Part shown: piece by piece, positions 42,789 through 51,777 of the stretch
Layout: every line of letters starts with the position of its first letter
Position numbering within the stretch: position 1 is the first letter of the stretch
Origin: Agathobaculum sp. Marseille-P7918
GTDB lineage: Bacteria; Bacillota; Clostridia; Oscillospirales; Butyricicoccaceae
Assembly (NCBI RefSeq): GCF_900625105.1
Contig: NZ_UYYD01000002.1
Span: 372,001 to 436,000 of the forward strand
Length of the DNA stretch: 64,000 nucleotides
Direction of reading: 5' to 3'
The notes under the pieces: generated by a model
Database searches by the model: none
Seen by the model: only the letters and a program-made list of their open reading frames with translations
What the model was told of the DNA's origin: nothing
Made by a program: the position numbers and the translations under genes

Positions 42789-42806
42789 AACAAGGGGGAA
42801 AACAGC

Positions 42807-43349
42807 ATGGATATGAGGGAAAAACAGCTTTCCCATCGGTATTTTTTTGAGGGAAAGATCATGAAGGCGCGGCTCGACGAGGTCGAGCTGCCAAACGGCA
42901 AAACCGCCCCGCGCGAGGTGTGCGAGCACGTCGGCGGCGTGGGCATCCTGCCGATCGACCGGAACGGCAACATCATTCTGGTGCGGCAGTTCCGCTATCC
43001 GTATGACGCGGAGATTCTCGAGATCCCCGCGGGCAAACTCGACCACGGCGAAGCCGAAAGCGCGGCCGACTGCGGCGCGCGCGAGCTAAAGGAGGAAACC
43101 GGCTGCACGGCGGGGCGCATCGTGCCGCTCGGCTGCGTGTACCCCTCCCCCGGCTTTCTGACCGAGGTCGTGCACCTGTTTGCGGCGCTCGACCTAACCG
43201 ACGGCGAAATGCAGCCGGATGAGGACGAATTTGTCGAAGTGGTGCGGCTGCCGATTGCCGAGGTCGAAGCCATGGTTTCGCGCGACGCGATCCGCGACGC
43301 CAAGACGCTGGCCGCGCTGTACCGTGCAAAACTCAAGGGGCTGTACTGA
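42807..43349 (+). CDS. NUDIX hydrolase (ADP-ribose pyrophosphatase-like)
   Basis: 180-aa protein with a full Nudix box, in which GKLDHGEAESAADCGAREL leads into KEETG (residues ~77-100). The N-terminal beta domain with the HxGGVGILPID region and the downstream PSPGFLTEVVHLF resemble ADP-ribose pyrophosphatases of the NudF/YqkG type, which hydrolyse ADP-ribose to AMP and ribose-5-phosphate. Transcribed after the GH13 gene with an 18-bp gap and a GGGGGAAAA ribosome binding site. Confidence 0.92.
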   Translation: MDMREKQLSHRYFFEGKIMKARLDEVELPNGKTAPREVCEHVGGVGILPIDRNGNIILVRQFRYPYDAEILEIPAGKLDHGEAESAADCGARELKEETGCTAGRIVPLGCVYPSPGFLTEVVHLFAALDLTDGEMQPDEDEFVEVVRLPIAEVEAMVSRDAIRDAKTLAALYRAKLKGLY

Positions 43350-43393
43350 TTTTTTCGTAGCAGCCCGTTTCCCTTCTGTCAAAGGAGGCAAAG

Positions 43394-44086
43394 ATGGATA
43401 AGAAAAAAATTCTGGTCGTCGAGGATGAAAAGGCGATCGCGGACATTCTGGTATTCAACCTGCAGCGCGAGGGGTACGACACGCTCGTCGCCTATGACGG
43501 CGCGGAAGGCCTGCGCGCAGCGCTCGAGGACGCGCCCGATCTGGTGCTGTTGGACGTGATGCTGCCCGAGATGGACGGCTTTGAAGTGCTGCGGCACATC
43601 CGCGAAAAGCAGGACACCCCGATCATCATGCTGACCGCCCGCGAGGAGGAGACCGACAAGGTGCTCGGCCTCGAACTGGGCGCGGACGACTATATCACCA
43701 AGCCCTTTTCCATGCGCGAGCTGATGGCCCGCGTCAAGGCCAACATGCGGCGCACGCTGTCCGGCGAGGAGCGCGAAAAACCCGCGATGCCGTCCGGCGG
43801 CGGCCTGCGCATTTCGCGCGACAACGGCATGGTGTACAAAAACGGGCGGGCGCTCGAGCTGTCCGCACGCGAGTTTGACATCCTGTGCTTCCTGTCCTCG
43901 GCGCCCGGCCGCGTGTTTTCGCGCGAGGAGCTGATGGAACAGGTCTGGGGCTATGACTACTACGGCGACCTGCGCGCGGTCGATGTGGCGATCCGCCGCC
44001 TGCGCGAAAAGGTCGAGGACCAGCCCGCCAGCCCGCGCTATATCATGACCAAGCGCGGCATGGGCTATTATTTCAACGGCGAATGA
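43394..44086 (+). CDS. walR: OmpR-family response regulator WalR-like
   Basis: 230-aa regulator of cell-wall metabolism in Firmicutes. The receiver has VVEDEKAI, phospho-acceptor D54 in LLDVMLPEMDG, and YITKPFSMREL; the winged-helix domain contains REELMEQVWGYDYYGD and ends KRGMGYYF. Identification as WalR rests on the genes that follow: walK, yycH-like, yycI-like, yycJ and rlmH. CAAAGGAGG precedes the ATG. Confidence 0.92.
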   Translation: MDKKKILVVEDEKAIADILVFNLQREGYDTLVAYDGAEGLRAALEDAPDLVLLDVMLPEMDGFEVLRHIREKQDTPIIMLTAREEETDKVLGLELGADDYITKPFSMRELMARVKANMRRTLSGEEREKPAMPSGGGLRISRDNGMVYKNGRALELSAREFDILCFLSSAPGRVFSREELMEQVWGYDYYGDLRAVDVAIRRLREKVEDQPASPRYIMTKRGMGYYFNGE

Positions 44087-44155
44087 CCCCGTGCCCCCGG
44101 CACGGGAGAAAAAGAAAGTCGGCGCGGCGGCGCTGCGCACGCCGGAGGTGTTTGT

Positions 44156-45934
44156 TTGTTTCGTTCCTTACACATGAAGCTGGTGCTGATCCTGGTGCTG
44201 ATGATCGTTTCGGTCATGGCGGTGGTGGGCACTTTCCTCATCAACAGCGTCAGCACGTTTTATCTGGACAGCTTCTATGAGCAGATGCAGAACGTGTTCA
44301 ACCAGTCGAGCACGATGGATTCCCTGCGCGAAGCGGCCGCCGAACAGGGCGCGCCCGGATTGCAGACCGTCATCGCGGCACGCGAAAGCGCGCTGGGCAT
44401 CGACGATTACCGCAACTACTATATTCTGGATGCCGAAGGCCGGTATCTGGAAGGCTCCAACCCCAACATCACGCTGACCCGGACCAGCAACATCGTCGCC
44501 GCCATGGCCGGCGAGATCGGTGACCGCTCTTCCGTCTCGGACAGCATGATGGATATTGCCGTGCCCATCGATAAGGATAGTAACGGCAGCGTGGACTACA
44601 TTGTGTATATCACGGACGACAAAAGCGAGATCTCCGACCTGTCGTGGCGCTTTTTCCAGATCGTCATGCAGGCGATGATGTTCGGCCTGCTCGCGGCGAT
44701 TTTGCTGTCCTTCCTGCTCAGCAAGACCATCACCACCCCGATCGAACGCATCACCGAAGGCGCGCGCTCGGTCGCGGAGGGCAATTTCGATCAGGATCTG
44801 GGCGTGCAGTCGTCCGACGAGATCGGCGAGCTGACCCGCTCGTTCAACTACATGGCCCGGCGGCTCAAAAGCACGGTGGGCGAGGTGCAGGGCGAACGCG
44901 ACAAGCTGAGCACCCTGTTCCTGCACATGACCGACGGCGTGGCCGCGTTCACGACCGACGGCCGCCTGATCCACATGAACCCCGCCACCGAGAACCTGCT
45001 GGGCGTGCGCATGGAGGACAACCTGTCCTTCGACGAGATGTTCGCCGATCTGGACATGCCCAACTCGGATGAAACCGCCATGCGCAGCTTCCTGACCAGC
45101 GAGATCACGCGCCACGACCGCGTGCTGTCGGTCACGCTCGCGCCCTACGGCGCGCTCGACGGCGAGGGCGGTGTGATCGCGGTCATCCACGACATCACCG
45201 AGCAGCGCCGTCTGGACGACGCGCGGCGCGAATTTGTCGCCAACGTCTCGCACGAGCTGCGCACCCCGCTGACCAACATCCGCTCGTATACCGAAACCCT
45301 GCTCGACGCCGCGGGCGACATCCCGATCGACACCGAAAAGCAGTTTTTGGGCGTCATTTCGAGCGAATCCGAGCGCATGGCGCGCATCGTAACCGACCTG
45401 CTGACCCTGTCCAAGCTGGATTACGGCCGGATGGAACTGCGCATGACGCGCTTTTCGCTGTCCGACCTGCTGAAAAAGGTGGCCAACGCCATGCGCCTGA
45501 CCGTACAGGACAACGGCCACGAGATGATCGTGGACGCGCCGGACGACCTGCCGCAGATCGTGGGCGACCGCGAGCGCATCGAGCAGGTGGTCGTCAACAT
45601 CCTGTCCAACGCGGTCAAGTACACCCCGTCGGGCGGGCATATCCGCCTGTCGGCCTGCGTGCCGGCGAAAAACCGCGTGCGCATCACGGTCGAGGACGAC
45701 GGCGTCGGCATCCCGGCGGCCGATGTGCCGCGCCTGTTTGAGCGCTTTTACCGTGTGGACAAGGCGCGCAGCCGTGCCGCGGGCGGCACGGGCCTCGGCC
45801 TTGCGATCGCCAAGGAGATCGTCGAGCAGCACGAGGGCAAGATCGCGCTGGCCAGTGAATACGGCAAGGGCACGACCGTCACCATCACCCTGCCGACCGA
45901 CCTGACCCCGAACAGCGAGGAGGGTCCGGTATGA
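44156..45934 (+). CDS. walK: Sensor histidine kinase WalK-like
   Basis: 592-aa membrane kinase partner of WalR. Two spans (about residues 8-30 and 170-192) flank an extracytoplasmic domain. A HAMP domain (TITTPIERITEGARSVAEG), a PAS domain (residues ~250-350), HisKA with H366 in NVSHELRTPLTNI, and an ATPase domain (NILSNAVKYTP, DDGVGIP, GGTGLGLAI) follow. This HAMP-PAS-HisKA order is typical of WalK. The start is TTG 44156, six bases after GGAGGTG. The stop overlaps the next gene's ATG. Confidence 0.93.
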   Translation: MFRSLHMKLVLILVLMIVSVMAVVGTFLINSVSTFYLDSFYEQMQNVFNQSSTMDSLREAAAEQGAPGLQTVIAARESALGIDDYRNYYILDAEGRYLEGSNPNITLTRTSNIVAAMAGEIGDRSSVSDSMMDIAVPIDKDSNGSVDYIVYITDDKSEISDLSWRFFQIVMQAMMFGLLAAILLSFLLSKTITTPIERITEGARSVAEGNFDQDLGVQSSDEIGELTRSFNYMARRLKSTVGEVQGERDKLSTLFLHMTDGVAAFTTDGRLIHMNPATENLLGVRMEDNLSFDEMFADLDMPNSDETAMRSFLTSEITRHDRVLSVTLAPYGALDGEGGVIAVIHDITEQRRLDDARREFVANVSHELRTPLTNIRSYTETLLDAAGDIPIDTEKQFLGVISSESERMARIVTDLLTLSKLDYGRMELRMTRFSLSDLLKKVANAMRLTVQDNGHEMIVDAPDDLPQIVGDRERIEQVVVNILSNAVKYTPSGGHIRLSACVPAKNRVRITVEDDGVGIPAADVPRLFERFYRVDKARSRAAGGTGLGLAIAKEIVEQHEGKIALASEYGKGTTVTITLPTDLTPNSEEGPV

Positions 45935-47247
45935 GAGGCGCGCAGCGGTCGGTGAAAAACACGGCGAAAAATGTGTCGCTGATCGTGCTGGTGGTGCTGC
46001 TGCTGTCACTTTGCGCCGCCAACTGGCTGACCGGGCTCAACATTGCCCAGATGCCGGCGGACAACTGGCTGCGGCGCGCGCACGACCATCTGTTCGGCGG
46101 CGCGGTGGGCTATGAGCTGCGCTCGTCCGGCGTGGCCGCGGCCGACCCGGCCCAGATCGCACTGACCGTGAACGGTCAGCTGTCCGGCGTGCAGTACGAT
46201 GTAACCGAACTGGACGCCGCCGTTTCGGCCGTGCAGAGCCTGTGGGCGCAGGTGCTGGCCGGCGGCGACCTGACCACCGCCACCGAGGACGAACTGAACG
46301 CAGCACTGCGCGCGGGCGACTGTGCCGAGCTGCGCTACCACGGCGCGATCCCGCTGGGCGCGATCGCAGGCTGGATGGGCGGCAGCTGGAAGGACGGCGG
46401 CGACACCAATGTCGAAGCACTGGTCTATGCCGCAGGGGTGGAGCGCCTGTTCGTGCGCACCTCGGACGGCGCGCTGTACGCCGCTGCGGCCAAGGCGGAC
46501 AAGAGCACGCTGCAAAGCGCGCAGGACGCCTTCCGCGGGCAGCCCTGCAAGTTTTCGGGCGAGGCCTACGCGGTCTATCCGGAAACGCTGCTGTTTGACA
46601 ACGAAACCCTGTCCCTGCCGCTGCTGAACACCGAGGCGATCAACCTGTTCTCCACGCGCAGCGGCACCGGACTGGAAGACCTGCTGGAAGCCTTCGGGTT
46701 TACCGCCTATGCGGACTTTTACGCGGAACAAAACGATCAGGTGCGCGTGTTCATCGACAACGTCAGCACGCTGCGCGTGCACGCCGCGGGCCTGTTGCAA
46801 TATGCCGCCGCCGCGGAAAACACCACGGTGCGCGCCTATGACGAAGGCGAGGTCAGCGGCCAGTCCGCGCTCGACGCGCAGATGGACTGCGCCCGCCTGA
46901 TTCTGGACGCGGCGCTGCGCGCGGGCGAAACCGACACGCACGCCTCGCTCTACGCAGCCAACCAGGAGAACGGACAGACCACGCTGGTCTTTTTGCAGAT
47001 GTACGGCGGCGTGCCTGTGCTGGGCGAAAACGACTTTGCGACCTTCACCTTTGAAGGCGGCGCGCTGGTCTCCGCGACCATCCGCCTGCAGCGGTTTTCC
47101 GCGCAGGACACCAGCCGCATCATCCTGCCCGCCCGGCAGGCGGCTGCGGGCGCAATGGGCGAAGCATGCAGCCTGATGGTTGCCTACCGCGCGCAGGAGG
47201 ACGGAACCTACGTCCCCGCACGCTTCTATCTGAAAAGCGCCGCATGA
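45931..47247 (+). CDS. YycH-like regulatory protein
   Basis: 438-aa protein with one N-terminal membrane span (residues ~15-35) and a large extracytoplasmic domain. In Bacillus, YycH and YycI are bitopic proteins that bind WalK and adjust its activity. Sequence motifs are weak; the call rests on topology, size and position between walK and the YycI-like gene. It overlaps walK by 4 bp, so expression is coupled. Confidence 0.7.
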   Translation: MRGAQRSVKNTAKNVSLIVLVVLLLSLCAANWLTGLNIAQMPADNWLRRAHDHLFGGAVGYELRSSGVAAADPAQIALTVNGQLSGVQYDVTELDAAVSAVQSLWAQVLAGGDLTTATEDELNAALRAGDCAELRYHGAIPLGAIAGWMGGSWKDGGDTNVEALVYAAGVERLFVRTSDGALYAAAAKADKSTLQSAQDAFRGQPCKFSGEAYAVYPETLLFDNETLSLPLLNTEAINLFSTRSGTGLEDLLEAFGFTAYADFYAEQNDQVRVFIDNVSTLRVHAAGLLQYAAAAENTTVRAYDEGEVSGQSALDAQMDCARLILDAALRAGETDTHASLYAANQENGQTTLVFLQMYGGVPVLGENDFATFTFEGGALVSATIRLQRFSAQDTSRIILPARQAAAGAMGEACSLMVAYRAQEDGTYVPARFYLKSAA

Positions 47248-47263
47248 CGGGAGGTGAGGCCGC

Positions 47264-48088
47264 TTGCAATGGGATAAGGTAAAAAATGTGCTGATCGTCA
47301 TTCTGCTGGCGGTCAACCTGTTTCTGATCGGCAACTTCGGCGCCAAGCTGTGGCAGAACCGGCAGCGCGCGGAGGAACTGGAAGCCAATCTGCGCACGCT
47401 GACGCAGGCCTACGGCATCCAGCTGAACGGTGCGTTCCACCTGCCGCAGGACAAGGTGCTGCCCACGCTGTCCATTGACCGCAGCCGCGCGGACGAGGAG
47501 GCGGTGGCACTGGCCATGCTGGGCGAGGACGCCGAGCGCACCGAGCAGGAGGACGGTACGGTGCAGTTCACGAGCGACCGCGGCAAGGCCGAATGGCGCG
47601 CGGACGGCACGATGCGGGCGGAGTGCACGACCGGACAGGACGCGCCCGCCGATGCGTCGGCGGCGCTGCGGCAGGCAAAACAGCTGTTTTCCGACTGGGG
47701 ATTGCAGGCGGAGGACGCGTCGTTCACTTCGGACGGCCTGACCGTCACCCTGACCGGCACGGTCGCAGGCCAGCCGGTGCACAACCGCATGCTGACGCTG
47801 TCCTTTGAGAAAGACGGCAGCGTTTCCCTGACCGGCCTGTGGAGCTTCGGCACGCCGTACACCACCGTGCGCGGCAGCGGCGTTTCCTGCAACGCGGCCG
47901 ACGCGCTGCTTGAATTTGCCGCCCGCGTGCAGGATACCACAGAGATCGATTCCATGACCGCGGGCTACCGCATGGAGGTGGACAGCAACCGCCGCCTGCA
48001 GCTTACGCCGACTTGGAAGATCGAGACCGATTCGGGCGAATATTTGGTGGATTGTGCCAAAAAAACGATTGTAGACCAGGAAAATTGA
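47264..48088 (+). CDS. YycI-like regulatory protein
   Basis: 274-aa bitopic protein: MQWDKVKNVLIVILLAVNLFLIGN forms a single N-terminal span, a pattern matching YycI (WDWxRxKTIFI in Bacillus). The extracytoplasmic part ends in a domain with TPTWKIETDSGEYLVDC, like the YycI/YycH family C-terminus. TTG 47264 follows GGGAGGTGA. It probably works with the preceding protein and WalK. Confidence 0.78.
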   Translation: MQWDKVKNVLIVILLAVNLFLIGNFGAKLWQNRQRAEELEANLRTLTQAYGIQLNGAFHLPQDKVLPTLSIDRSRADEEAVALAMLGEDAERTEQEDGTVQFTSDRGKAEWRADGTMRAECTTGQDAPADASAALRQAKQLFSDWGLQAEDASFTSDGLTVTLTGTVAGQPVHNRMLTLSFEKDGSVSLTGLWSFGTPYTTVRGSGVSCNAADALLEFAARVQDTTEIDSMTAGYRMEVDSNRRLQLTPTWKIETDSGEYLVDCAKKTIVDQEN

Positions 48089-48118
48089 AAAAAAACTTTC
48101 CTTTATCAAAAATTGTGG

Positions 48119-48124
48119 TACAAT
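48119..48124 (+). promoter_or_regulatory. Extended -10 promoter of murA
   Basis: TACAAT preceded by TGG gives an extended -10; no convincing -35 is seen. It lies in the 151-bp gap before murA, which otherwise contains a GCGCGC inverted pair around 48150-48167. murA thus has a promoter within the wal operon. Confidence 0.5.
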
Positions 48125-48239
48125 AGATTGGATGAGAAATTTTACGCGCGCACCTGTCAAAGCGCGCAGTCATAGAATACAGTAGCAAGAAAGTTCACGC
48201 GACGGTTACGCGTACTGCAACAGTGAGGAGTAGGTAGGT

Positions 48240-49535
48240 TTGACCAAATATGTCATCAACGGCGGTAAAACGCTCAACGGAGAGGTCACGATCTCCGGCG
48301 CGAAGAACGCGGCGGTAGCGATCGTCCCGGCAGCTCTGCTGGCGGACGGTCCGGTCCGGATCGAGAACGTGCCCAAGATCATCGATGTGACGCTGCAGAT
48401 GGAGATCATGCGCGAGCTTGGCGCACAGATCCGTCTGATCAACTCCACCACGGTGGAGATCCAGAATACCGAACACCCCAGCCTCAAGCCGCATGAGCTG
48501 GAGCGCAAGCTGCGCGCTTCCTATTATCTGCTCGGCGTGCTGCTGGGCAAATACGGTTATGCCGAAGTCGCCATGCCGGGCGGCTGCAACTTCGGCGGCG
48601 TGCGCCCGATCGACCAGCACATCAAGGGCTTTGAAGCGCTGGGCGCCAAGGTGACGCTGCCCAAGGGCGGATACATCCGCGCCGAGGCCCCCGAGGACGG
48701 CCTGCACGGCGCACATATCTATTTCGACGTGGTCTCGGTCGGCGCAACCATGAACATCATGCTCGCGGCCGTGCTGGCCAAGGGCCAGACCATCATGGAA
48801 AACTGCGCCAAGGAGCCGCATATCGTCGATCTGGCGAACTTTTTGAACGCCATGGGCGCAAACGTCAAGGGCGCGGGCACGGACGTCATCAAGATCCGCG
48901 GCGTCGAGCGCCTGCACGGCGGCAGCTATTCCATCATCCCCGACCAGATCGAGGCCGGCACGTTTATGGCGGCGGTCGCGGCCTGCGGCGGCTCGGTGCT
49001 GGTCAAGAACGTCATCCCCAAGCACCTCGAATGCATCACCGCAAAACTCAAGGAGATGAACGTCGAGGTCACCGAGTTTGACGACGCGGTGCTCGTGCGC
49101 CGCGAGGGCAAGCTTACCAAAACCAACATCAAAACCATGCCCTATCCGGGCTTCCCGACCGATATGCAGCCGCAGATGACGACCGCGCTGTGCCTTGCCG
49201 AAGGCACGAGCATCGTCACCGAGGGCGTATGGGACAGCCGTTACCGCTACACCGAAGAGCTGGCGCGCATGGGTGCGAACATCCATGTGGACGGCAAGAT
49301 CGCGGTTGTCGAGGGCGTAAAAGAATTCAAGGGCGCACCGGTGCGCGCGCACGACCTGCGCGCGGGCGCGGCCATGGTCATCGCGGGCCTTGCGGCCAAG
49401 GGCGTGACCGAGGTCGAGCAGGTGCAGAACATCGAGCGCGGCTATGAGACGCTGGTGGAGAAATTTGTGGCGCTGGGCGCGGATATGTACCGCTCCGAGA
49501 TCCCGGATTCCATGGGCGCGGCTGAGCGCGCATAA
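48240..49535 (+). CDS. murA: UDP-N-acetylglucosamine 1-carboxyvinyltransferase MurA
   Basis: Transfers enolpyruvate from PEP to UDP-GlcNAc, the first committed step of peptidoglycan synthesis. The 431-aa protein has SGAKNAAVAIVPAALL near residue 18, the catalytic C116 in MPGGCNFGGVRPIDQH (the fosfomycin target), and PDQIEAGTFM. TTG 48240 follows GAGGAG. It is inserted between yycI and yycJ, which places cell-wall synthesis within the WalRK block. Confidence 0.97.
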   Translation: MTKYVINGGKTLNGEVTISGAKNAAVAIVPAALLADGPVRIENVPKIIDVTLQMEIMRELGAQIRLINSTTVEIQNTEHPSLKPHELERKLRASYYLLGVLLGKYGYAEVAMPGGCNFGGVRPIDQHIKGFEALGAKVTLPKGGYIRAEAPEDGLHGAHIYFDVVSVGATMNIMLAAVLAKGQTIMENCAKEPHIVDLANFLNAMGANVKGAGTDVIKIRGVERLHGGSYSIIPDQIEAGTFMAAVAACGGSVLVKNVIPKHLECITAKLKEMNVEVTEFDDAVLVRREGKLTKTNIKTMPYPGFPTDMQPQMTTALCLAEGTSIVTEGVWDSRYRYTEELARMGANIHVDGKIAVVEGVKEFKGAPVRAHDLRAGAAMVIAGLAAKGVTEVEQVQNIERGYETLVEKFVALGADMYRSEIPDSMGAAERA

Positions 49536-49551
49536 CACAAAACGAACAGAT

Positions 49552-49583
49552 ACAGCGGAGGGGGCAACCTCTCCGCTGTTTTG
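49552..49583 (+). terminator. Hairpin between murA and yycJ
   Basis: The stem ACAGCGGAG / CTCCGCTGT with a 10-base loop is followed by a TTTT run. It may attenuate transcription into yycJ. Confidence 0.65.
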
Positions 49584-49604
49584 GAAAGCAAAGGAGTTTC
49601 ATCA

Positions 49605-50414
49605 TTGGCGGAGCGGTATTATTACAGCATTGCAAGCGGCTCGACGGGCAACTGCGGGCTGTACCGAACGGACGGTGCGGCGATCCTGATCGACTTGGGC
49701 GTGTCCCTGCGCAAGATCACCACGGCGCTGGCCAGGCTGGGGCTCGGGCTCACGGACATTTCCGCCGTGCTGCTCACGCATGAGCACATCGACCATGTCA
49801 AGGGCCTGCCGATGTTCCTGAAAAAGGCGAAGGCGCCCGTGTTCGCCTCGCGCGGCACGGCCGAGGCGCTGGCGGCCAAAGACCCGTCCTGCATGGACCG
49901 CTTAAACGAGTTTGACAGCGGCGACGCTTTCTGGGTGCGCGATATTGACATTACGACCTTCGCCACGCCGCACGACGCGGCAGACAGCGTCGGTTACATA
50001 CTCGAGCACGGCAGCCACCGCTTCGGTTTTGCCACCGACCTCGGCTTTGTGCCGCGCGAGGCGGCCGAGCTGCTGCGCGGCTGCGAGACGGTCGTTTTGG
50101 AGAGCAACCACGACCCGCACATGCTGCAGGCCGGGCCGTATCCGTACCCGCTCAAGATGCGCGTGGCTGGCCCGGCGGGACACCTGTCCAACCCGGACTG
50201 CGCGGTGTTCGCGGCCGATCTGGTGCGGCACGGCACGCGTAATCTGGTGCTCGCGCACCTGAGTGAAAAGAACAACATGCCCGCGCTCGCCTTGCAGCAG
50301 ACGGTCAGCGCGCTGCACGGCCTGCCGGACTGCGCGGTGCAGGTCGCGCCGCGCGAGCGCATGGACGCACCGGTTTTGTTTGGGGAGGAAGCGCTATGCT
50401 CGCTGTCCGGCTGA
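49605..50414 (+). CDS. walJ: MBL-fold metallo-hydrolase YycJ/WalJ-like
   Basis: 269-aa metallo-beta-lactamase-fold protein. It begins SIASGSTGNCGLYRT, the YycJ signature, and has the metal motif LTHEHIDHVKGL near residue 55, later metal ligands in TPHDA, ATDLG and HLS. WalJ proteins are linked to wall metabolism and have been proposed as exonucleases. TTG 49605 is favoured, with AAAGGAG 8 bases upstream, over a TTG at 49581. It overlaps rlmH by 19 bp. Confidence 0.92.
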   Translation: MAERYYYSIASGSTGNCGLYRTDGAAILIDLGVSLRKITTALARLGLGLTDISAVLLTHEHIDHVKGLPMFLKKAKAPVFASRGTAEALAAKDPSCMDRLNEFDSGDAFWVRDIDITTFATPHDAADSVGYILEHGSHRFGFATDLGFVPREAAELLRGCETVVLESNHDPHMLQAGPYPYPLKMRVAGPAGHLSNPDCAVFAADLVRHGTRNLVLAHLSEKNNMPALALQQTVSALHGLPDCAVQVAPRERMDAPVLFGEEALCSLSG

Positions 50415-50878
50415 TCTGCGTGGGCAAACTCGGCGAAAAGTTCTGGGCCGAGGCCGTGCGCGAATATGAAAAGCGCCTTGGCGCATATTGTAAACTGGAA
50501 ATCATCGAGCTGCCCGAGCAGCGGCTGCCGCAGACGCCCTCGGCGGGCGAAATCGCGCAGGCGCTGGACAAAGAGGCGGCGCTGATCGACGCGAAGATCC
50601 CACAGGGCGCGACCGTGATCGCGCTGTGCGTCGAGGGCAAGGAGCTCTCCTCCGAGCAGCTGGCCGACTACCTCGGCCGCCTGACCGTGACCGGTACGAG
50701 CCGCCTTTGCCTCGTGATCGGCGGGTCGTGCGGCCTGTCGGACAAGATCAAGGCGCGGGCCGCGCTGCGGCTGTCCATGTCGCCCATGACCTTCCCGCAC
50801 CATCTCGCGCGCGTGATGGTGCTCGAGCAGCTGTACCGCGCGCTCAACATCGCCGCGGGCGGCAAATATCACAAATGA
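50396..50878 (+). CDS. rlmH: 23S rRNA (pseudouridine1915-N3)-methyltransferase RlmH
   Basis: 160-aa SPOUT methyltransferase that methylates pseudouridine 1915 in helix 69. It shows VRLICVGKLGEKFW, ALCVEGKELSSEQLA, IGGSCGLS and the C-terminal LARVMVLEQLYRALNI, all family markers. Its location after yycJ is the common Firmicutes order. It overlaps the neighbours on both sides. Confidence 0.96.
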   Translation: MLAVRLICVGKLGEKFWAEAVREYEKRLGAYCKLEIIELPEQRLPQTPSAGEIAQALDKEAALIDAKIPQGATVIALCVEGKELSSEQLADYLGRLTVTGTSRLCLVIGGSCGLSDKIKARAALRLSMSPMTFPHHLARVMVLEQLYRALNIAAGGKYHK

Positions 50879-51666
50879 GCGGGAAGCAGGACTGCAAAAC
50901 CCGCTATCCCCTGCTGCTGGCGCACGGTCTGGGTGTGACCGAACACGGCGGGCTGTATGTGCCGTGGGGGCGCGTGCCCGACGTGCTGCGCGCGCACGGC
51001 GCGGAAGTCTGCTTCGGCGGACAGGACGCATGGGGCAGCATCGAAACCGGCGCGGCGCAGCTGGCCGAGGCGGTGCGCAAAATCCGGCATCTGTACGGCT
51101 GCGAGCGCGTCAACATCATCGCCCACTCCAAGGGCGGGCTGGAAGCGCGCCACCTGATCTCCGCGATGGGATACGGCAAATACGTCGCCTCGCTCACCAT
51201 GCTGTCCACCCCCAACCGCGGCTCGCGCGTAGCCGAGCTGCTGCTGCATGCCCGGCCGGGCGTTGCGGTCTGGGCGCGCGGCAACGACGCCTGGTGGCGG
51301 CAGGGCGGAGACAAACACCCGGACGCGCTGCGCGCGGGCGAACAGCTGACGCCTGCTTATCTGGAAATCTTCAACCGCACCCACCCGGACGCGTGTTGCG
51401 TCTATTACCAGAGCTGGGGCGCACGGCTGGGCAAACACAACACCGACGCCGCCATGCGGCTGACGCACGGGCTGTTTTATCCCGCGCACGGCGACAGCGA
51501 CGGTCTGGTGACGCCGCAGTCCGCCCGCTGGGGCCGCTACCGCGGCACGCTCACGGGCGTCAGCCACCAGCAGCTGGTCGATGCGCAGGGCGTGGACAGC
51601 GGCGGCTTCGACGTGCGCGGGTTCTATGTCCGGCTGGTGCAGGAACTGGTGCAGATGGGATTCTGA
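50875..51666 (+). CDS. Alpha/beta hydrolase, lipase-like
   Basis: 263-aa soluble alpha/beta hydrolase. The oxyanion region is LLLAHGLGVTEHGG at the N-terminus and the nucleophile lies in IIAHSKGGLEARH near residue 95; a TPNRGS motif and a late Asp-His pair (HGDSDGLV, GVSHQQL) complete the triad. The pattern is that of bacterial triacylglycerol-lipase/esterases, but no secretion signal is present. The ATG overlaps the rlmH stop (ATGA), so it is the last gene of the wal operon here. The substrate is unknown. Confidence 0.8.
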   Translation: MSGKQDCKTRYPLLLAHGLGVTEHGGLYVPWGRVPDVLRAHGAEVCFGGQDAWGSIETGAAQLAEAVRKIRHLYGCERVNIIAHSKGGLEARHLISAMGYGKYVASLTMLSTPNRGSRVAELLLHARPGVAVWARGNDAWWRQGGDKHPDALRAGEQLTPAYLEIFNRTHPDACCVYYQSWGARLGKHNTDAAMRLTHGLFYPAHGDSDGLVTPQSARWGRYRGTLTGVSHQQLVDAQGVDSGGFDVRGFYVRLVQELVQMGF

Positions 51667-51709
51667 CCCGACGCGTCCGTACGTTTTGCACGAATCTTTA
51701 CAAAAAGCA

Positions 51710-51738
51710 TTTACATTACGCGCGCGATTGGGTAAAAT
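51710..51738 (+). promoter_or_regulatory. Promoter of the PfkB kinase gene
   Basis: TTTACA (51710-51715) and TAAAAT (51733-51738) with a 17-bp spacer, about 40 bp before the ATG. Confidence 0.68.
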
Positions 51739-51777
51739 AAAAAGTAAGAGAAAAATACGCAACAGGAGGGGCGCCCC

